Shown here in pieces: positions 56,008-64,000 of a DNA stretch of 64,000 bases (its first letter is position 1; every line of letters begins with the position of its first letter). Source of the DNA: Phytohalomonas tamaricis. Lineage in GTDB: Bacteria; Pseudomonadota; Gammaproteobacteria; Pseudomonadales; Halomonadaceae. The notes below the pieces were generated by a model that made no database searches, had not been told where the DNA came from, and saw only the letters and a list, made by a program, of their open reading frames with translations. Both the position numbers and the translations under genes were made by a program. Where the stretch lies: positions 62,001-126,000 of the forward strand of contig NZ_PVRV01000019.1 of NCBI RefSeq assembly GCF_003012345.1, in the 5' to 3' direction.

Positions 56008-56847
56008 ATGGTACTTATCGGGCGCTTCAATACGTTACAGGTAATCAAGCATACGGGGTTCGGGCTCTACCTGGACGGCGCACGCCACGGCGACATTCTG
56101 CTGCCCAAGCGCTACATTCCCAAGGATCGTCCCAGCGAGGTCGGCGACTGGCTGGACGTCTTCGTTTACCTCGACAGCGAAGATCGTCTCATCGCTACGA
56201 CGCAAACGCCCAAGGCCCAGGTCGGTGAATTCGCCAGCCTCAAGGTGGTGGCGCGCAACAATGTCGGTATATTTCTTGATTGGGGACTGCCCAAGGATTT
56301 GCTGCTGCCCCATTCGGAAGAGAAGCGCCCGCTAAAAATCGGCGATTTTTGTGTGGTCTACCTTTTTCTCGACAAGCGCACGCATCGCATTACTGCCACC
56401 ATGCGGCTTGACCGCCATCTCGGCGGCACACCGCCGAACTACACCATCGGCCAGGCGGTCGAATTATTAATCACAGGTCCCAGTGATCTCGGTTTCAATG
56501 CCATTATCAACTACGAACATTGGGGACTGATCCATAAAAATGAGGCGTTCAAATCCTTGCGCAGCGGCATGCGCGAGCAAGGCTATATCAAACAAATCCG
56601 TGCGGATGGCAAGATCGACCTAAGCCTGCAGCCCCTGGGCGAGCAAGCCGCCAGTAGTCTGCACGAGCAGATACTGGATAAGTTACAGGCACACGATGGC
56701 GTGTTGTTCGTCAGTGACAAGAGCGCACCGCATGTTATTACCAGAACCTTCGGGGTCAGCAAAGCCACTTTCAAGAAAGCGCTGGGCGGGTTATACAAGC
56801 AAGGGTTGATTGTCATTCACCCTGATCGCATCGAGCTTTCCCGTTAG
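56008..56847 (+). CDS. CvfB-like S1 RNA-binding protein
   Basis: A 279-residue protein of the CvfB/YitL family: tandem S1-type OB folds (GRFNTLQVIKHTGFGLYLDG, then FASLKVVARNNVGIFLDWGLPKDLL and a third near 150-210) and a C-terminal winged helix (TFGVSKATFKKALGGLYKQGLI). Members bind RNA; CvfB influences virulence gene expression in Staphylococcus. AAGGTGG lies five bases before the ATG at 56008. Confidence 0.9.
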   Translation: MVLIGRFNTLQVIKHTGFGLYLDGARHGDILLPKRYIPKDRPSEVGDWLDVFVYLDSEDRLIATTQTPKAQVGEFASLKVVARNNVGIFLDWGLPKDLLLPHSEEKRPLKIGDFCVVYLFLDKRTHRITATMRLDRHLGGTPPNYTIGQAVELLITGPSDLGFNAIINYEHWGLIHKNEAFKSLRSGMREQGYIKQIRADGKIDLSLQPLGEQAASSLHEQILDKLQAHDGVLFVSDKSAPHVITRTFGVSKATFKKALGGLYKQGLIVIHPDRIELSR

Positions 56848-56977
56848 CATCATGAGTGTTTATTCGACTACCTGACCGTGACCGCTACCGTTTCGAAGCC
56901 ATACAGTGCGCTGATACGGCCTTGGTGCGGTATACTCTTTTCGGCTTATCACACACTTCGTTTGGATGTGACCGTCA

Positions 56978-58669
56978 ATGTCCCAGACAACGCAACGCCC
57001 TCTCTATATTGTTCATTCGGGCCCTACGCTGCTCGAAACGCCGCTTCTCAACAAGGACAGCGCCTTTTCGCTTGAAGAGCGTGTCGCTTTCAATCTTGTC
57101 GGCCTGCTGCCCCAGACCATCGAAACCATTGAGGAACAGGCCGAGCGCGCTTATCAGCAATATACCCTGCAGCAGAGTGATCTTGAGCGTCACATCTACC
57201 TGCGCTCGATTCAGGACAGCAACGAAACGCTGTTCTTCCGTCTGTTGGAGACGCATCTCGAAGAGATGCTGCCGATCATCTATACCCCCACCGTCGGCGA
57301 AGCCTGTCAGTCATTCTCACAGATCTATCGTTCCCACCGTGGCCTGTTCATCTCTTACGCCGACCGCGAGCACCTCGACGATATCCTTAACAGCGCCACC
57401 AAGGATAACGTCAAGGTTATCGTCGTTACCGATAGCGAGCGCATTCTCGGCCTTGGCGACCAGGGTATCGGCGGGATGGGCATCCCGATCGGTAAGCTGT
57501 CGCTGTACACCGCCTGTGGCGGTATAAGCCCAGCCTATACGTTACCAATCGTGCTTGATGTCGGCACCAATAACCCCGACCTGCTCGCCGATCCGATGTA
57601 CATGGGCTGGCGTCACGAGCGCATTAGCGGCGATGAATATTACAAATTCGTTGATCAGTGCATTCAGGCAATGAAACGCCGCTGGCCCGGCGTGTTACTG
57701 CAGTTCGAGGATTTCGCCCAGGCCAACGCGATGCCGCTGCTCGATCGCTATCGTGATGAACTGTGTTGCTTCAACGACGACATCCAAGGCACCGCCGCCG
57801 TCGCGCTCGGCACCCTGCTCTCCGCCTGCAAGGCCAAGAACGAGAAGCTCTCCGAGCAGCGCGTGACCTTCGTCGGCGCCGGCTCGGCCGGCTGCGGTAT
57901 CGCCGAGCAGATCATCGAGGCAATGGTGGCAGAAGGCCTGAGCGAAGCCCAGGCACGTGCCCGCGTCTTCATGGTCGACCGCTACGGCCTGCTCACCGAC
58001 GACATGACCAATCTGGTCAATTTCCAGCGACGTCTGGTGCAAAAGCGTAGTGACCTTGACGATTGGGACAAGAGCGAAGGCGATCTGGCCTTGCTCGACG
58101 TGGTGCGCAACGCCAAGCCGACCATCCTGATTGGCGTTTCCGGACAGCGCGGCCTGTTCACCGAAGAGGTGATCAAGACCATGCATGAGCACTGCCCCGC
58201 ACCGCTGGTCATGCCGCTCTCCAACCCGACCTCACGGGTCGAAGCGACACCACAGGAAATACTCACTTGGACTAACGGCGCCGCGCTGGTGGCTACCGGC
58301 AGCCCGTTCCAGCCGGTCACCATTGGCAATAAGAAGATCCCCATCGCCCAGTGCAACAACTCCTACATCTTCCCCGGTGTCGGACTAGGGGCGATCGCGG
58401 TCAAGGCGACGCGCATCACCGATGGCATGCTGATGGACGCCGCCCGCGCGCTGGCTGACTGCTCGCCGATCGCGCTTGAGGGCAAGGGCGCAGTGCTGCC
58501 GCCGCTCAAGGACATCCAGCACGTCAGTAAAATCATCGCCTTCGCCGTCGCCAAGCGCGCACAGGAAGATGGCGTCGCACTCAAGACCAGCGACGATGAC
58601 ATCCACGCCGCGATCGAGCGCAACTTCTGGCTGCCGCGCTACCGCAGCTATCGTCGCGCCTCCTACTGA
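56978..58669 (+). CDS. maeA: NAD-dependent malic enzyme
   Basis: A 563-residue decarboxylating malate dehydrogenase (E. coli MaeA 565) giving pyruvate and [33 protein letters not shown] is the malic-enzyme N-terminal signature; the metal site lies in [16 protein letters not shown] and [11 protein letters not shown], and the NAD fold in [16 protein letters not shown] strong terminator follows. Confidence 0.95.
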   Translation: MSQTTQRPLYIVHSGPTLLETPLLNKDSAFSLEERVAFNLVGLLPQTIETIEEQAERAYQQYTLQQSDLERHIYLRSIQDSNETLFFRLLETHLEEMLPIIYTPTVGEACQSFSQIYRSHRGLFISYADREHLDDILNSATKDNVKVIVVTDSERILGLGDQGIGGMGIPIGKLSLYTACGGISPAYTLPIVLDVGTNNPDLLADPMYMGWRHERISGDEYYKFVDQCIQAMKRRWPGVLLQFEDFAQANAMPLLDRYRDELCCFNDDIQGTAAVALGTLLSACKAKNEKLSEQRVTFVGAGSAGCGIAEQIIEAMVAEGLSEAQARARVFMVDRYGLLTDDMTNLVNFQRRLVQKRSDLDDWDKSEGDLALLDVVRNAKPTILIGVSGQRGLFTEEVIKTMHEHCPAPLVMPLSNPTSRVEATPQEILTWTNGAALVATGSPFQPVTIGNKKIPIAQCNNSYIFPGVGLGAIAVKATRITDGMLMDAARALADCSPIALEGKGAVLPPLKDIQHVSKIIAFAVAKRAQEDGVALKTSDDDIHAAIERNFWLPRYRSYRRASY

Positions 58670-58686
58670 GGCGTAGGGCAATACTG

Positions 58687-58713
58687 AAGCGGCGCACAAG
58701 CGCCGCTTTTTTT
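58687..58713 (+). terminator. Rho-independent terminator of maeA
   Basis: AAGCGGCGC, an ACAA loop, GCGCCGC and a run of seven T residues, 17 bases after the stop. Confidence 0.92.
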
Positions 58714-58753
58714 ATGTTCAGAATTATTGCCCAAGGCGTTTTGCCAGCATCAT

Positions 58754-58781
58754 ATTTCGATACCTATGGAAGCATCGAAAT
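58754..58781. promoter_or_regulatory. Candidate ArsR operator upstream of arsC-arsB-arsO
   Basis: ATTTCGAT and ATCGAAAT are perfect inverted repeats separated by 12 bases, 48 bases before the second arsC start. Size and position suit a dimeric ArsR site overlapping the promoter. Confidence 0.55.
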
Positions 58782-58829
58782 CTATCGGCCATACTGCCGG
58801 ATAATTATTGCCACCCGCGAGGCTCTGCC

Positions 58830-59306
58830 ATGAAGGTTCTGTTTCTCTGTACCCACAACAGCTGCCGCAGCGTGCTCAGCGAGGCGCTGTTCAACACTTT
58901 GGTTCCCGATTACCTCGATATGCATGCCATCAGCGCTGGCAGCCAGCCCTCGGGCCGAGTCAACCCCGATACGCTACGCGCCCTCGAACGCGCAGGGATC
59001 GACAGCACAGGCTACACGAGCAAGTCTTCCGAGGCGTTCGCGGACGATCCGCCCGATATCGTCATCACCGTCTGCGACCGCGCCGCCCAAGAGCCCTGCC
59101 CGCTGTTCCTGGGCCCGGCGCTCAAGGCGCACTGGGGGCTCGAAGACCCCTCTGCCATTGAGGCCGGCCAGGCCGAGCGTGACGCTGCTTTTGACACCAC
59201 CATGGCGAAGATTCGCCAGCGCTTCGCTGCTTTCTTCGCCCTGCCGCTACAAGAGTTCGATCGCGAACGGCTCGCCCACGAGCTTGAGCGCATCGGCGAG
59301 CTGTAA
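58830..59306 (+). CDS. arsC: Arsenate reductase, thioredoxin-coupled type
   Basis: A 158-residue enzyme of the low-molecular-weight tyrosine-phosphatase fold. FLCTHNSCRSVLSEA holds the phosphate-loop C7-x5-R13, and a cysteine pair in TVCDRAAQEPCPLF fits the disulfide relay of S. aureus ArsC (C10, C82, C89). It is first in arsC-arsB-arsO, with GCGAGG seven bases before the ATG. It is unrelated in fold to the arsC at 51071. Confidence 0.92.
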   Translation: MKVLFLCTHNSCRSVLSEALFNTLVPDYLDMHAISAGSQPSGRVNPDTLRALERAGIDSTGYTSKSSEAFADDPPDIVITVCDRAAQEPCPLFLGPALKAHWGLEDPSAIEAGQAERDAAFDTTMAKIRQRFAAFFALPLQEFDRERLAHELERIGEL

Positions 59307-59342
59307 TCCCGACTGAAATGCCACGCGACAAGGAACACTGCA

Positions 59343-60635
59343 ATGCTGCTTGCCGTCATCATCTTTCTTGCCACCCTGACGTTAGTGATCTGGCAGCCCA
59401 AGGGGCTCGGCATCGGCTGGAGTGCCAGCGCCGGCGCCTTGGTTGCGCTGCTCACCGGCGTCATCCACCCCAGCGATATTCCCGCCGTGTGGCACATCGT
59501 CTGGAACGCGACCTTCACCTTTATTGCCATCATCATCACCAGTCTGCTGCTCGATGAGGCCGGCTTCTTCGAATGGGCCGCGCTCCATGTCGGACGCTGG
59601 GGCAACGGCCATGGCGGACGTCTGCTGGCCATGGTGGTCCTGCTCGGCGCGCTGGTCGCGGCGGTGTTCGCCAATGACGGCGCGGCGCTGATTCTCACCC
59701 CAATCGTATTCGAGATGCTGCTTGCGCTCGGCTTCAGCGCTGGCGCAACACTTGCCTTCATCATGGCGGCGGGCTTCATCGCCGATACCTCAAGCCTGCC
59801 ACTGGTGGTCTCGAATCTGGTCAACATCGTCTCGGCCGACTTCTTCGATATCAGCTTCGGCGAGTACGCGCGAGTAATGGTGCCCGTCGATATCGTCTCG
59901 ATTCTCGCCTCGCTCACTGCGCTCTACCTGTTCTTCCGTCGCGACATTCCGCCCCGCTACGATCTCACCCAGCTCAAGACGCCGCACGAAGTGATCAAGG
60001 ACCGCGCCACTTTCGTAGCAGGATGGTGGGTGCTTGCCTTCCTGCTTGCTGGCTTTTTTATCGCCGAGCCGCTCGGCGTGCCGGTCTCGCTCATCTCTGC
60101 CATCGGCGCCGCTATCCTGTTCGTCATCGCCCGCCGCGGCCATCGCATCAATACCTTGAAAGTGCTGCGGGATGCGCCGTGGAGCATCGTGGTGTTCTCG
60201 CTCGGCATGTATCTGGTCGTCTACGGACTGCGCAACGCGGGACTCACCGCTGAGATCGCTCAAGTGCTGAGTGCCATCGCTGGCCAGAGCCTGTGGATGA
60301 TTACGCTGGCTACCGGCTTCATTGCCGCAGGTTTGTCATCGATCATGAACAATATGCCGACTGTACTGGTGGTGGCGCTGTCAATTGATGAAAGTCATGT
60401 TGCAGGGCTGGCGCAGCAGGCGATGATCTACGCCAATGTGATCGGCAGTGACCTCGGCCCCAAGATCACACCGATCGGTAGCCTGGCAACGCTATTGTGG
60501 CTGCACGTGCTGTCACGCAAGGGCATGAAGATCGGCTGGGGCTACTACTTCAAGGTAGGCATCGTACTCACCGTGCCGGTGCTGGCAGTGACGCTGCTCG
60601 CTCTGGCAGGCTGGTTGGCAATCCTTCACGCTTGA
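59343..60635 (+). CDS. arsB: Arsenite efflux transporter ArsB
   Basis: A 430-residue inner-membrane carrier with about 12 helices that exports arsenite or antimonite. [41 protein letters not shown] and [16 protein letters not shown] with [23 protein letters not shown] are hallmark ArsB segments. AAGGAA lies eight bases before the ATG, 36 bases after arsC. No arsA is present, so transport would rely on the proton gradient. Confidence 0.96.
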   Translation: MLLAVIIFLATLTLVIWQPKGLGIGWSASAGALVALLTGVIHPSDIPAVWHIVWNATFTFIAIIITSLLLDEAGFFEWAALHVGRWGNGHGGRLLAMVVLLGALVAAVFANDGAALILTPIVFEMLLALGFSAGATLAFIMAAGFIADTSSLPLVVSNLVNIVSADFFDISFGEYARVMVPVDIVSILASLTALYLFFRRDIPPRYDLTQLKTPHEVIKDRATFVAGWWVLAFLLAGFFIAEPLGVPVSLISAIGAAILFVIARRGHRINTLKVLRDAPWSIVVFSLGMYLVVYGLRNAGLTAEIAQVLSAIAGQSLWMITLATGFIAAGLSSIMNNMPTVLVVALSIDESHVAGLAQQAMIYANVIGSDLGPKITPIGSLATLLWLHVLSRKGMKIGWGYYFKVGIVLTVPVLAVTLLALAGWLAILHA

Positions 60636-60663
60636 CGTCAGCGCATAACCTCGAGGCATGAAC

Positions 60664-61734
60664 ATGGCAGCGAGCGACGACATATTCGACGTGGTAATCG
60701 TTGGCGGTGGTCAGGCCGGGCTAGCGTGCGGCTACTTCATGCGCCGCACCGGGTTGAACTACGTGATCCTCGATGGCGAGGAGGCGCCCGGCGGTGCCTG
60801 GCGTCATGGCTGGGACTCGCTGCGCCTGTTCTCGCCGGCCAAATGGAGTTCACTACCCGGCTGGCCAATGCCACCCTGCGATGAACAGTGGCCACCCCGC
60901 GATCACATCATCAACTATCTCGCCGCCTATGAGCAGCGCTACCGGTTACCACTGCGCCGTCCCGTCGAGGTGAGCGCGGTCACGCAGGGCCCACACGGTC
61001 TATGTGTCCATACAGATCGTGGCGACATTCACGCCCGCGCGGTAATTAGCGCCACCGGCACGTGGCGTCATCCGTTGATGCCCGCCTATCCCGGCCGCGA
61101 GACATTCACTGGCCACCAGCTTCACTCCGGCGATTACCATACTGCCGAGCCGTTTCGCGACCAGCGTGTGCTGATCGTCGGCGGCGGCAACTCCGGCGCA
61201 CAGGTTCTCGCCGAAGTCTCGACGGTGGCCGAGACGACCTGGGTAACGCTCGAACCGCCGCGCTTTTTGCCTGACGATGTTGACGGGCGAGTGCTGTTCG
61301 AGCGCGCCACTGAAAAATGGAAGGCCCATCAGGAAGGCCGCAGGCTGGATACCGATGACGGCGATCTTGGCGATATCGTCATGGTGCCGCCGCTCAAGGA
61401 GGCCCGCGAACGCGGCGTGCTTGATAGTGTACGTCCCTTTGCACGCTTCACGACGAACGGCGTAGTGTGGCAGAACGGTGAGGAAAGCGCGGTCGACACG
61501 GTGATCTGGTGTACCGGCTTTGGCCCCGCGCTGGATCATCTCGTCCCGCTTGACGTGCTTGAGGACGATGGCCGTGTCGTGCTCAAAGGCACCCGGGCGA
61601 AAAAGGCGCCTCGACTGTGGCTGGTCGGTTACGGCGAGTGGACAGGATTCGCCTCAGCAACGCTGATCGGCGTGATGCGAAGTGCGCGTGCGACGGTCAA
61701 TGACATCGTCCAGACACTGGATGAAAGAAGCTAA
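60664..61734 (+). CDS. arsO: ArsO-type flavin monooxygenase
   Basis: A 356-residue flavoprotein of the class B monooxygenase fold: FAD motif [40 protein letters not shown], and the NADPH motif [17 protein letters not shown]. ArsO genes lie in ars operons and are thought to act with arsenicals, but the reaction is poorly defined. GAGG seven bases before the ATG at 60664 favours this over the ATG at 60658. The end overlaps the convergent arsR gene by four bases. Confidence 0.88.
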   Translation: MAASDDIFDVVIVGGGQAGLACGYFMRRTGLNYVILDGEEAPGGAWRHGWDSLRLFSPAKWSSLPGWPMPPCDEQWPPRDHIINYLAAYEQRYRLPLRRPVEVSAVTQGPHGLCVHTDRGDIHARAVISATGTWRHPLMPAYPGRETFTGHQLHSGDYHTAEPFRDQRVLIVGGGNSGAQVLAEVSTVAETTWVTLEPPRFLPDDVDGRVLFERATEKWKAHQEGRRLDTDDGDLGDIVMVPPLKEARERGVLDSVRPFARFTTNGVVWQNGEESAVDTVIWCTGFGPALDHLVPLDVLEDDGRVVLKGTRAKKAPRLWLVGYGEWTGFASATLIGVMRSARATVNDIVQTLDERS

Positions 61735-62075
61735 GCGCCCGGCTCGGATTTAGAGGCACAGGAGGACGCCTGCGTCAGGCACTGCTCGGGCTGATCACCG
61801 CAGCAGTGCGCAGTCAGATAATCGATCAGCGCCTGCATATGGGTGAACTCGGCGCGGTAGTGAACATGACGACCCTGCTGCTCGGCGCGCACCAACCCTG
61901 CGTGGGCGAGCTCTTTCAAGTGAAACGAGAGCGTCGATGGCGATACATCAAGCGCGCTGGCGATATCACCAGCATAGGCGCCCTCAGGGCCACGGCCAAT
62001 CAGAAAGCGAAAGATCGCCAGCCGGGTGCCTTGAGCCAGGGCACCAAGCGCGGCGAGCGCCTGTGTCGTTTCCAT
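61731..62075 (-). CDS. arsR: Arsenic-responsive repressor ArsR
   Basis: A 114-residue winged-helix metalloregulator ([20 protein letters not shown] recognition region). The CVC site of E. coli ArsR is missing; instead a C-terminal cluster C91, C92 and C99 ([10 protein letters not shown]) resembles the As(III) site of Acidithiobacillus ArsR. Two more cysteines follow. It converges on arsO and diverges from arsH across 84 bases, so it is not in the operon it likely controls. Confidence 0.93.
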   Translation of the reverse strand: METTQALAALGALAQGTRLAIFRFLIGRGPEGAYAGDIASALDVSPSTLSFHLKELAHAGLVRAEQQGRHVHYRAEFTHMQALIDYLTAHCCGDQPEQCLTQASSCASKSEPGA

Positions 62076-62159
62076 GTTATTAAAACCATTGAGATGACTG
62101 AACGAGCACTATAGCAGTTCTGCTTCGACGGATACCCTTACTCTTGATGAGGAGTCTTC

Positions 62160-62882
62160 ATGTACGACGATTTACCAAATCTGCTGCCTGAGCATCTGAC
62201 GCTGGCAGGCAACCATGAGCTGGTAGCGCAAGCAAAAGCCCGTCCGCCACGTATCCTGCTGCTTTACGGCTCGCTGCGCGAGCGCTCCTACAGTCGTCTG
62301 ATGGTCGAGGAGGCTGCGCGCCTGCTGCACATGTTCGGCGCCGAGACGCGCATTTTCGACCCGCGCGGCCTGCCACTGCCCGACGAGGAGAATGCCGAGC
62401 ATCCCAAGGTGGTCGAACTGCGCGAACTGTCGCAGTGGTCGGAGGGCCAGGTGTGGTGCAGTCCTGAGCGCCACGGCAACATCACCGGCGTGTTCAAGAG
62501 TCAGATTGACTGGCTGCCGCTGTCATTGGGCGGCGTGCGCCCGACACAAGGCCGTACCTTGGCTGTGATGCAAGTGTGCGGCGGCTCGCAGTCGTTCAAC
62601 GCAGTCAACGCAATGCGCATATTGGGACGCTGGATGCGTATGGTCACTATCCCTAACCAGTCATCGGTACCCAAGACATTCAACGAGTTCGACGAGCAAG
62701 GTCGGATGAAGCCGTCACCCTACTACGATCGCATCGTTGACGTGATGGAAGAGCTGATCAAGTTCACTCTGCTGCTGCGCGAGCATGACGCATTCCTGAC
62801 TGATCGTTATTCGGAACGCAAGGAAAGCCCCGAAGCGTTATCCAAACGCGTCAATCAGGCCACATCTGCGCCGGACCGTTAG
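62160..62882 (+). CDS. arsH: ArsH NADPH-dependent FMN oxidoreductase
   Basis: A 240-residue flavodoxin-like protein. [23 protein letters not shown] is the FMN loop, [20 protein letters not shown] and [24 protein letters not shown] are ArsH signatures. ArsH oxidises trivalent methylated or aromatic arsenicals and helps against oxidative stress. GAGGAG lies six bases before the ATG. It diverges from arsR and probably shares its control region. Confidence 0.95.
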   Translation: MYDDLPNLLPEHLTLAGNHELVAQAKARPPRILLLYGSLRERSYSRLMVEEAARLLHMFGAETRIFDPRGLPLPDEENAEHPKVVELRELSQWSEGQVWCSPERHGNITGVFKSQIDWLPLSLGGVRPTQGRTLAVMQVCGGSQSFNAVNAMRILGRWMRMVTIPNQSSVPKTFNEFDEQGRMKPSPYYDRIVDVMEELIKFTLLLREHDAFLTDRYSERKESPEALSKRVNQATSAPDR

Positions 62883-62902
62883 CGTCAGGTAAAACGGCCC
62901 GC

Positions 62903-63943
62903 TCAGGCACCGTGCCGAGGCATTGGCGGCAGGCGGTACTCGATCGCCGCGAAACCACCTTCATCACTCTGCGCACGGGCAAAAGCGATCAATCGGTCGT
63001 CGCGTAGTTCAAAGCCATGACGACGGCCCTTGAGCGGCAGAGCAAAGACGTCACTCAGCACGCCACGGCCGTCGGAGGCGGCCAGTACGCGCTGATGGGC
63101 GTCAAGCAGCAGAATGCGACTCACTGCGCGCTCATCTTCGCTCAGCTTGACGCTATCGAGAATGGCGCGCGCCTGCGGCGTCCAGTCGAAAAAACAGGCC
63201 AGCACGCCGACCGGTTTGCCGTCGCGCTCACCACCCTCACGGATGGCAGTGGCATAGGTGCCTACCGCAGCGTTATCGAGAGTAGGCTGACGCATCACCT
63301 CGGCCACGCTGAATTGATCACCGTTGGCCGTGTTGAGCGCCTTGCGAAACCACATGGCATTGACCATGTTGGCGGTTTGGGTACGCGGATAGCGCTCCGG
63401 CCGGCCAGTAGCAACCACCCGGCCACGTGTATCGAGCACCCAGACGTCAAGATAGAGGCCATAGGTGCGCAAGATAGTGGCCAGACGACGCTGCGCCTGG
63501 CGCCGCGTACCGTCCGTACCTTCCCGCGCCGCATCTACTATCCGACTGTCCGTTGCCCACCAACGCACGTCGCTGGCACGCGCACTCAGGCTGCGCTCAG
63601 CCAGTTCGACCGCGCTGGCGGCGAGATCAGCCAGCCGTGCGCCGCGAAACGAGGTCAGCATGGCGCTGCCCGCCTGCTCGATCTCGTGCAGATGACCGTC
63701 GATGGATTGACGCAGCGCGGTGGCGACACTGCGGATCTCGGCGGACACCGTCCCCAGTTCCTCGGCAAGCACGCCGAAGCCGGCGCCGCTCTGCCCGGCG
63801 TGGGCGGCCTCAATGCGCGCATTGAGCGAAAGAATATGGGCGCGACGCGTAATCGCCTCGATCAGCTCGACCTTACTGCGCGTCGCATTGGAAATGTCAT
63901 AGGCCAGGCCGAGGATATCGTCTTGCATCTGGTTCACCGCCAT
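62903..63943 (-). CDS. Soluble receptor-like protein: MCP signalling segment then Cache domain
   Basis: A 346-residue protein with unusual order. Residues 20-80 contain a chemoreceptor-type helix hairpin (ILSLNARIEAAHAGQSGAGFGVLAEEL), and residues about 120-335 form a Cache-like sensor (RTYGLYLDVWVLDTRGRVVATG, then MWFRKALNTANGDQFSVAEVM, VGVLACFFDW). There is no membrane helix or signal peptide, so the sensor should be cytoplasmic. The MCP part is far shorter than usual. The start is uncertain; an ATG at 63928 is an alternative. Role in chemotaxis or second-messenger signalling is unknown. Confidence 0.8.
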   Translation of the reverse strand: MAVNQMQDDILGLAYDISNATRSKVELIEAITRRAHILSLNARIEAAHAGQSGAGFGVLAEELGTVSAEIRSVATALRQSIDGHLHEIEQAGSAMLTSFRGARLADLAASAVELAERSLSARASDVRWWATDSRIVDAAREGTDGTRRQAQRRLATILRTYGLYLDVWVLDTRGRVVATGRPERYPRTQTANMVNAMWFRKALNTANGDQFSVAEVMRQPTLDNAAVGTYATAIREGGERDGKPVGVLACFFDWTPQARAILDSVKLSEDERAVSRILLLDAHQRVLAASDGRGVLSDVFALPLKGRRHGFELRDDRLIAFARAQSDEGGFAAIEYRLPPMPRHGA

Positions 63944-64000
63944 TCAGGAAAAAACGCGGCGAGATCCAGCAGCAGACTACACAAAAGAAAGCGCCCGGAC

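Noticed and set aside
1-64000. Search for CRISPR arrays, tRNA and rRNA genes, insertion sequences, integrases and att repeats
   Set aside because: No regular spaced repeats, tRNA T-loop patterns, rRNA segments, transposases or integrases were seen.

Overview
The window is a stretch of chromosome from a gammaproteobacterium, most likely of the Halomonadaceae (Halomonas, Kushneria or Chromohalobacter relatives). The basis is gene content and protein character: lptF diverging from pepA, a pepA-holC-valS neighbourhood, acidic proteins, a BCCT compatible-solute carrier, a long two-ATP-cone NrdA and MetR/RstAB-type regulators. No database search was possible, so this placement is inference. I see no rRNA, tRNA, CRISPR array, insertion sequence, prophage or integrase. 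The window looks like stable chromosome with several accessory resistance and glycan blocks.

Layout. 1-9.9 kb: lptF (partial, minus strand), then pepA, ilvE, an SDR oxidoreductase, holC and valS, with a chemoreceptor gene on the opposite strand between holC and valS. 10-14.6 kb: PAP2 phosphatase, diguanylate cyclase, glyoxalase I, a GFA-fold protein, DNA-3-methyladenine glycosylase I and a DUF4396 membrane protein. 15-22.3 kb: a copper/silver efflux operon (small exported protein, cusC, a cusB carrying a CusF domain, cusA, cusF, a Met/His-rich exported protein). 22.3-25 kb: uracil-DNA glycosylase family protein, YdjM-like membrane protein, MliC-type lipoprotein. 25-28.6 kb: metR and rstAB. 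28.6-33.6 kb: nrdAB behind NrdR-type boxes and a DnaA box, then a glycine-zipper lipoprotein. 33.7-36.2 kb: purEK and a glutathione S-transferase. 36.2-42.5 kb: an operon of glycosyltransferase, UDP-galactopyranose mutase, an intracellular GH-A glycosidase and an ABC exporter, followed by a DUF2188 gene. 42.5-46.7 kb: an M20-type amidohydrolase, an extensin-family protein, a candidate structured RNA and a BCCT transporter. 46.8-50.9 kb: pstSCAB with a Pho box. 51-54.3 kb: glutaredoxin-type arsC, crcB behind a fluoride riboswitch, a PepSY membrane protein and a His-rich exported protein. 54.5-58.7 kb: a YdhS-like flavoprotein, a CvfB-like S1 protein and malic enzyme. 58.8-62.9 kb: an arsenic cluster (arsC, arsB, arsO, arsR, arsH). 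62.9-63.9 kb: a soluble receptor-like protein with its signalling segment ahead of its Cache domain.

The observations I rate highest are these. NrdB has Glu and Phe where class Ia enzymes have the Asp ligand and the radical Tyr, which is the class Ic (Mn/Fe) signature. A structured element lies between two minus-strand terminators at 44.7-44.9 kb and may be an sRNA or a leader. A glycan operon carries an intracellular retaining glycosidase and a terminator-like leader hairpin. The RstB sensor domain appears duplicated. The last gene has an inverted, apparently cytoplasmic Cache receptor architecture. The fluoride riboswitch, Pho box, NrdR boxes and candidate ArsR operator tie the operons to fluoride, phosphate, dNTP and arsenic signals.
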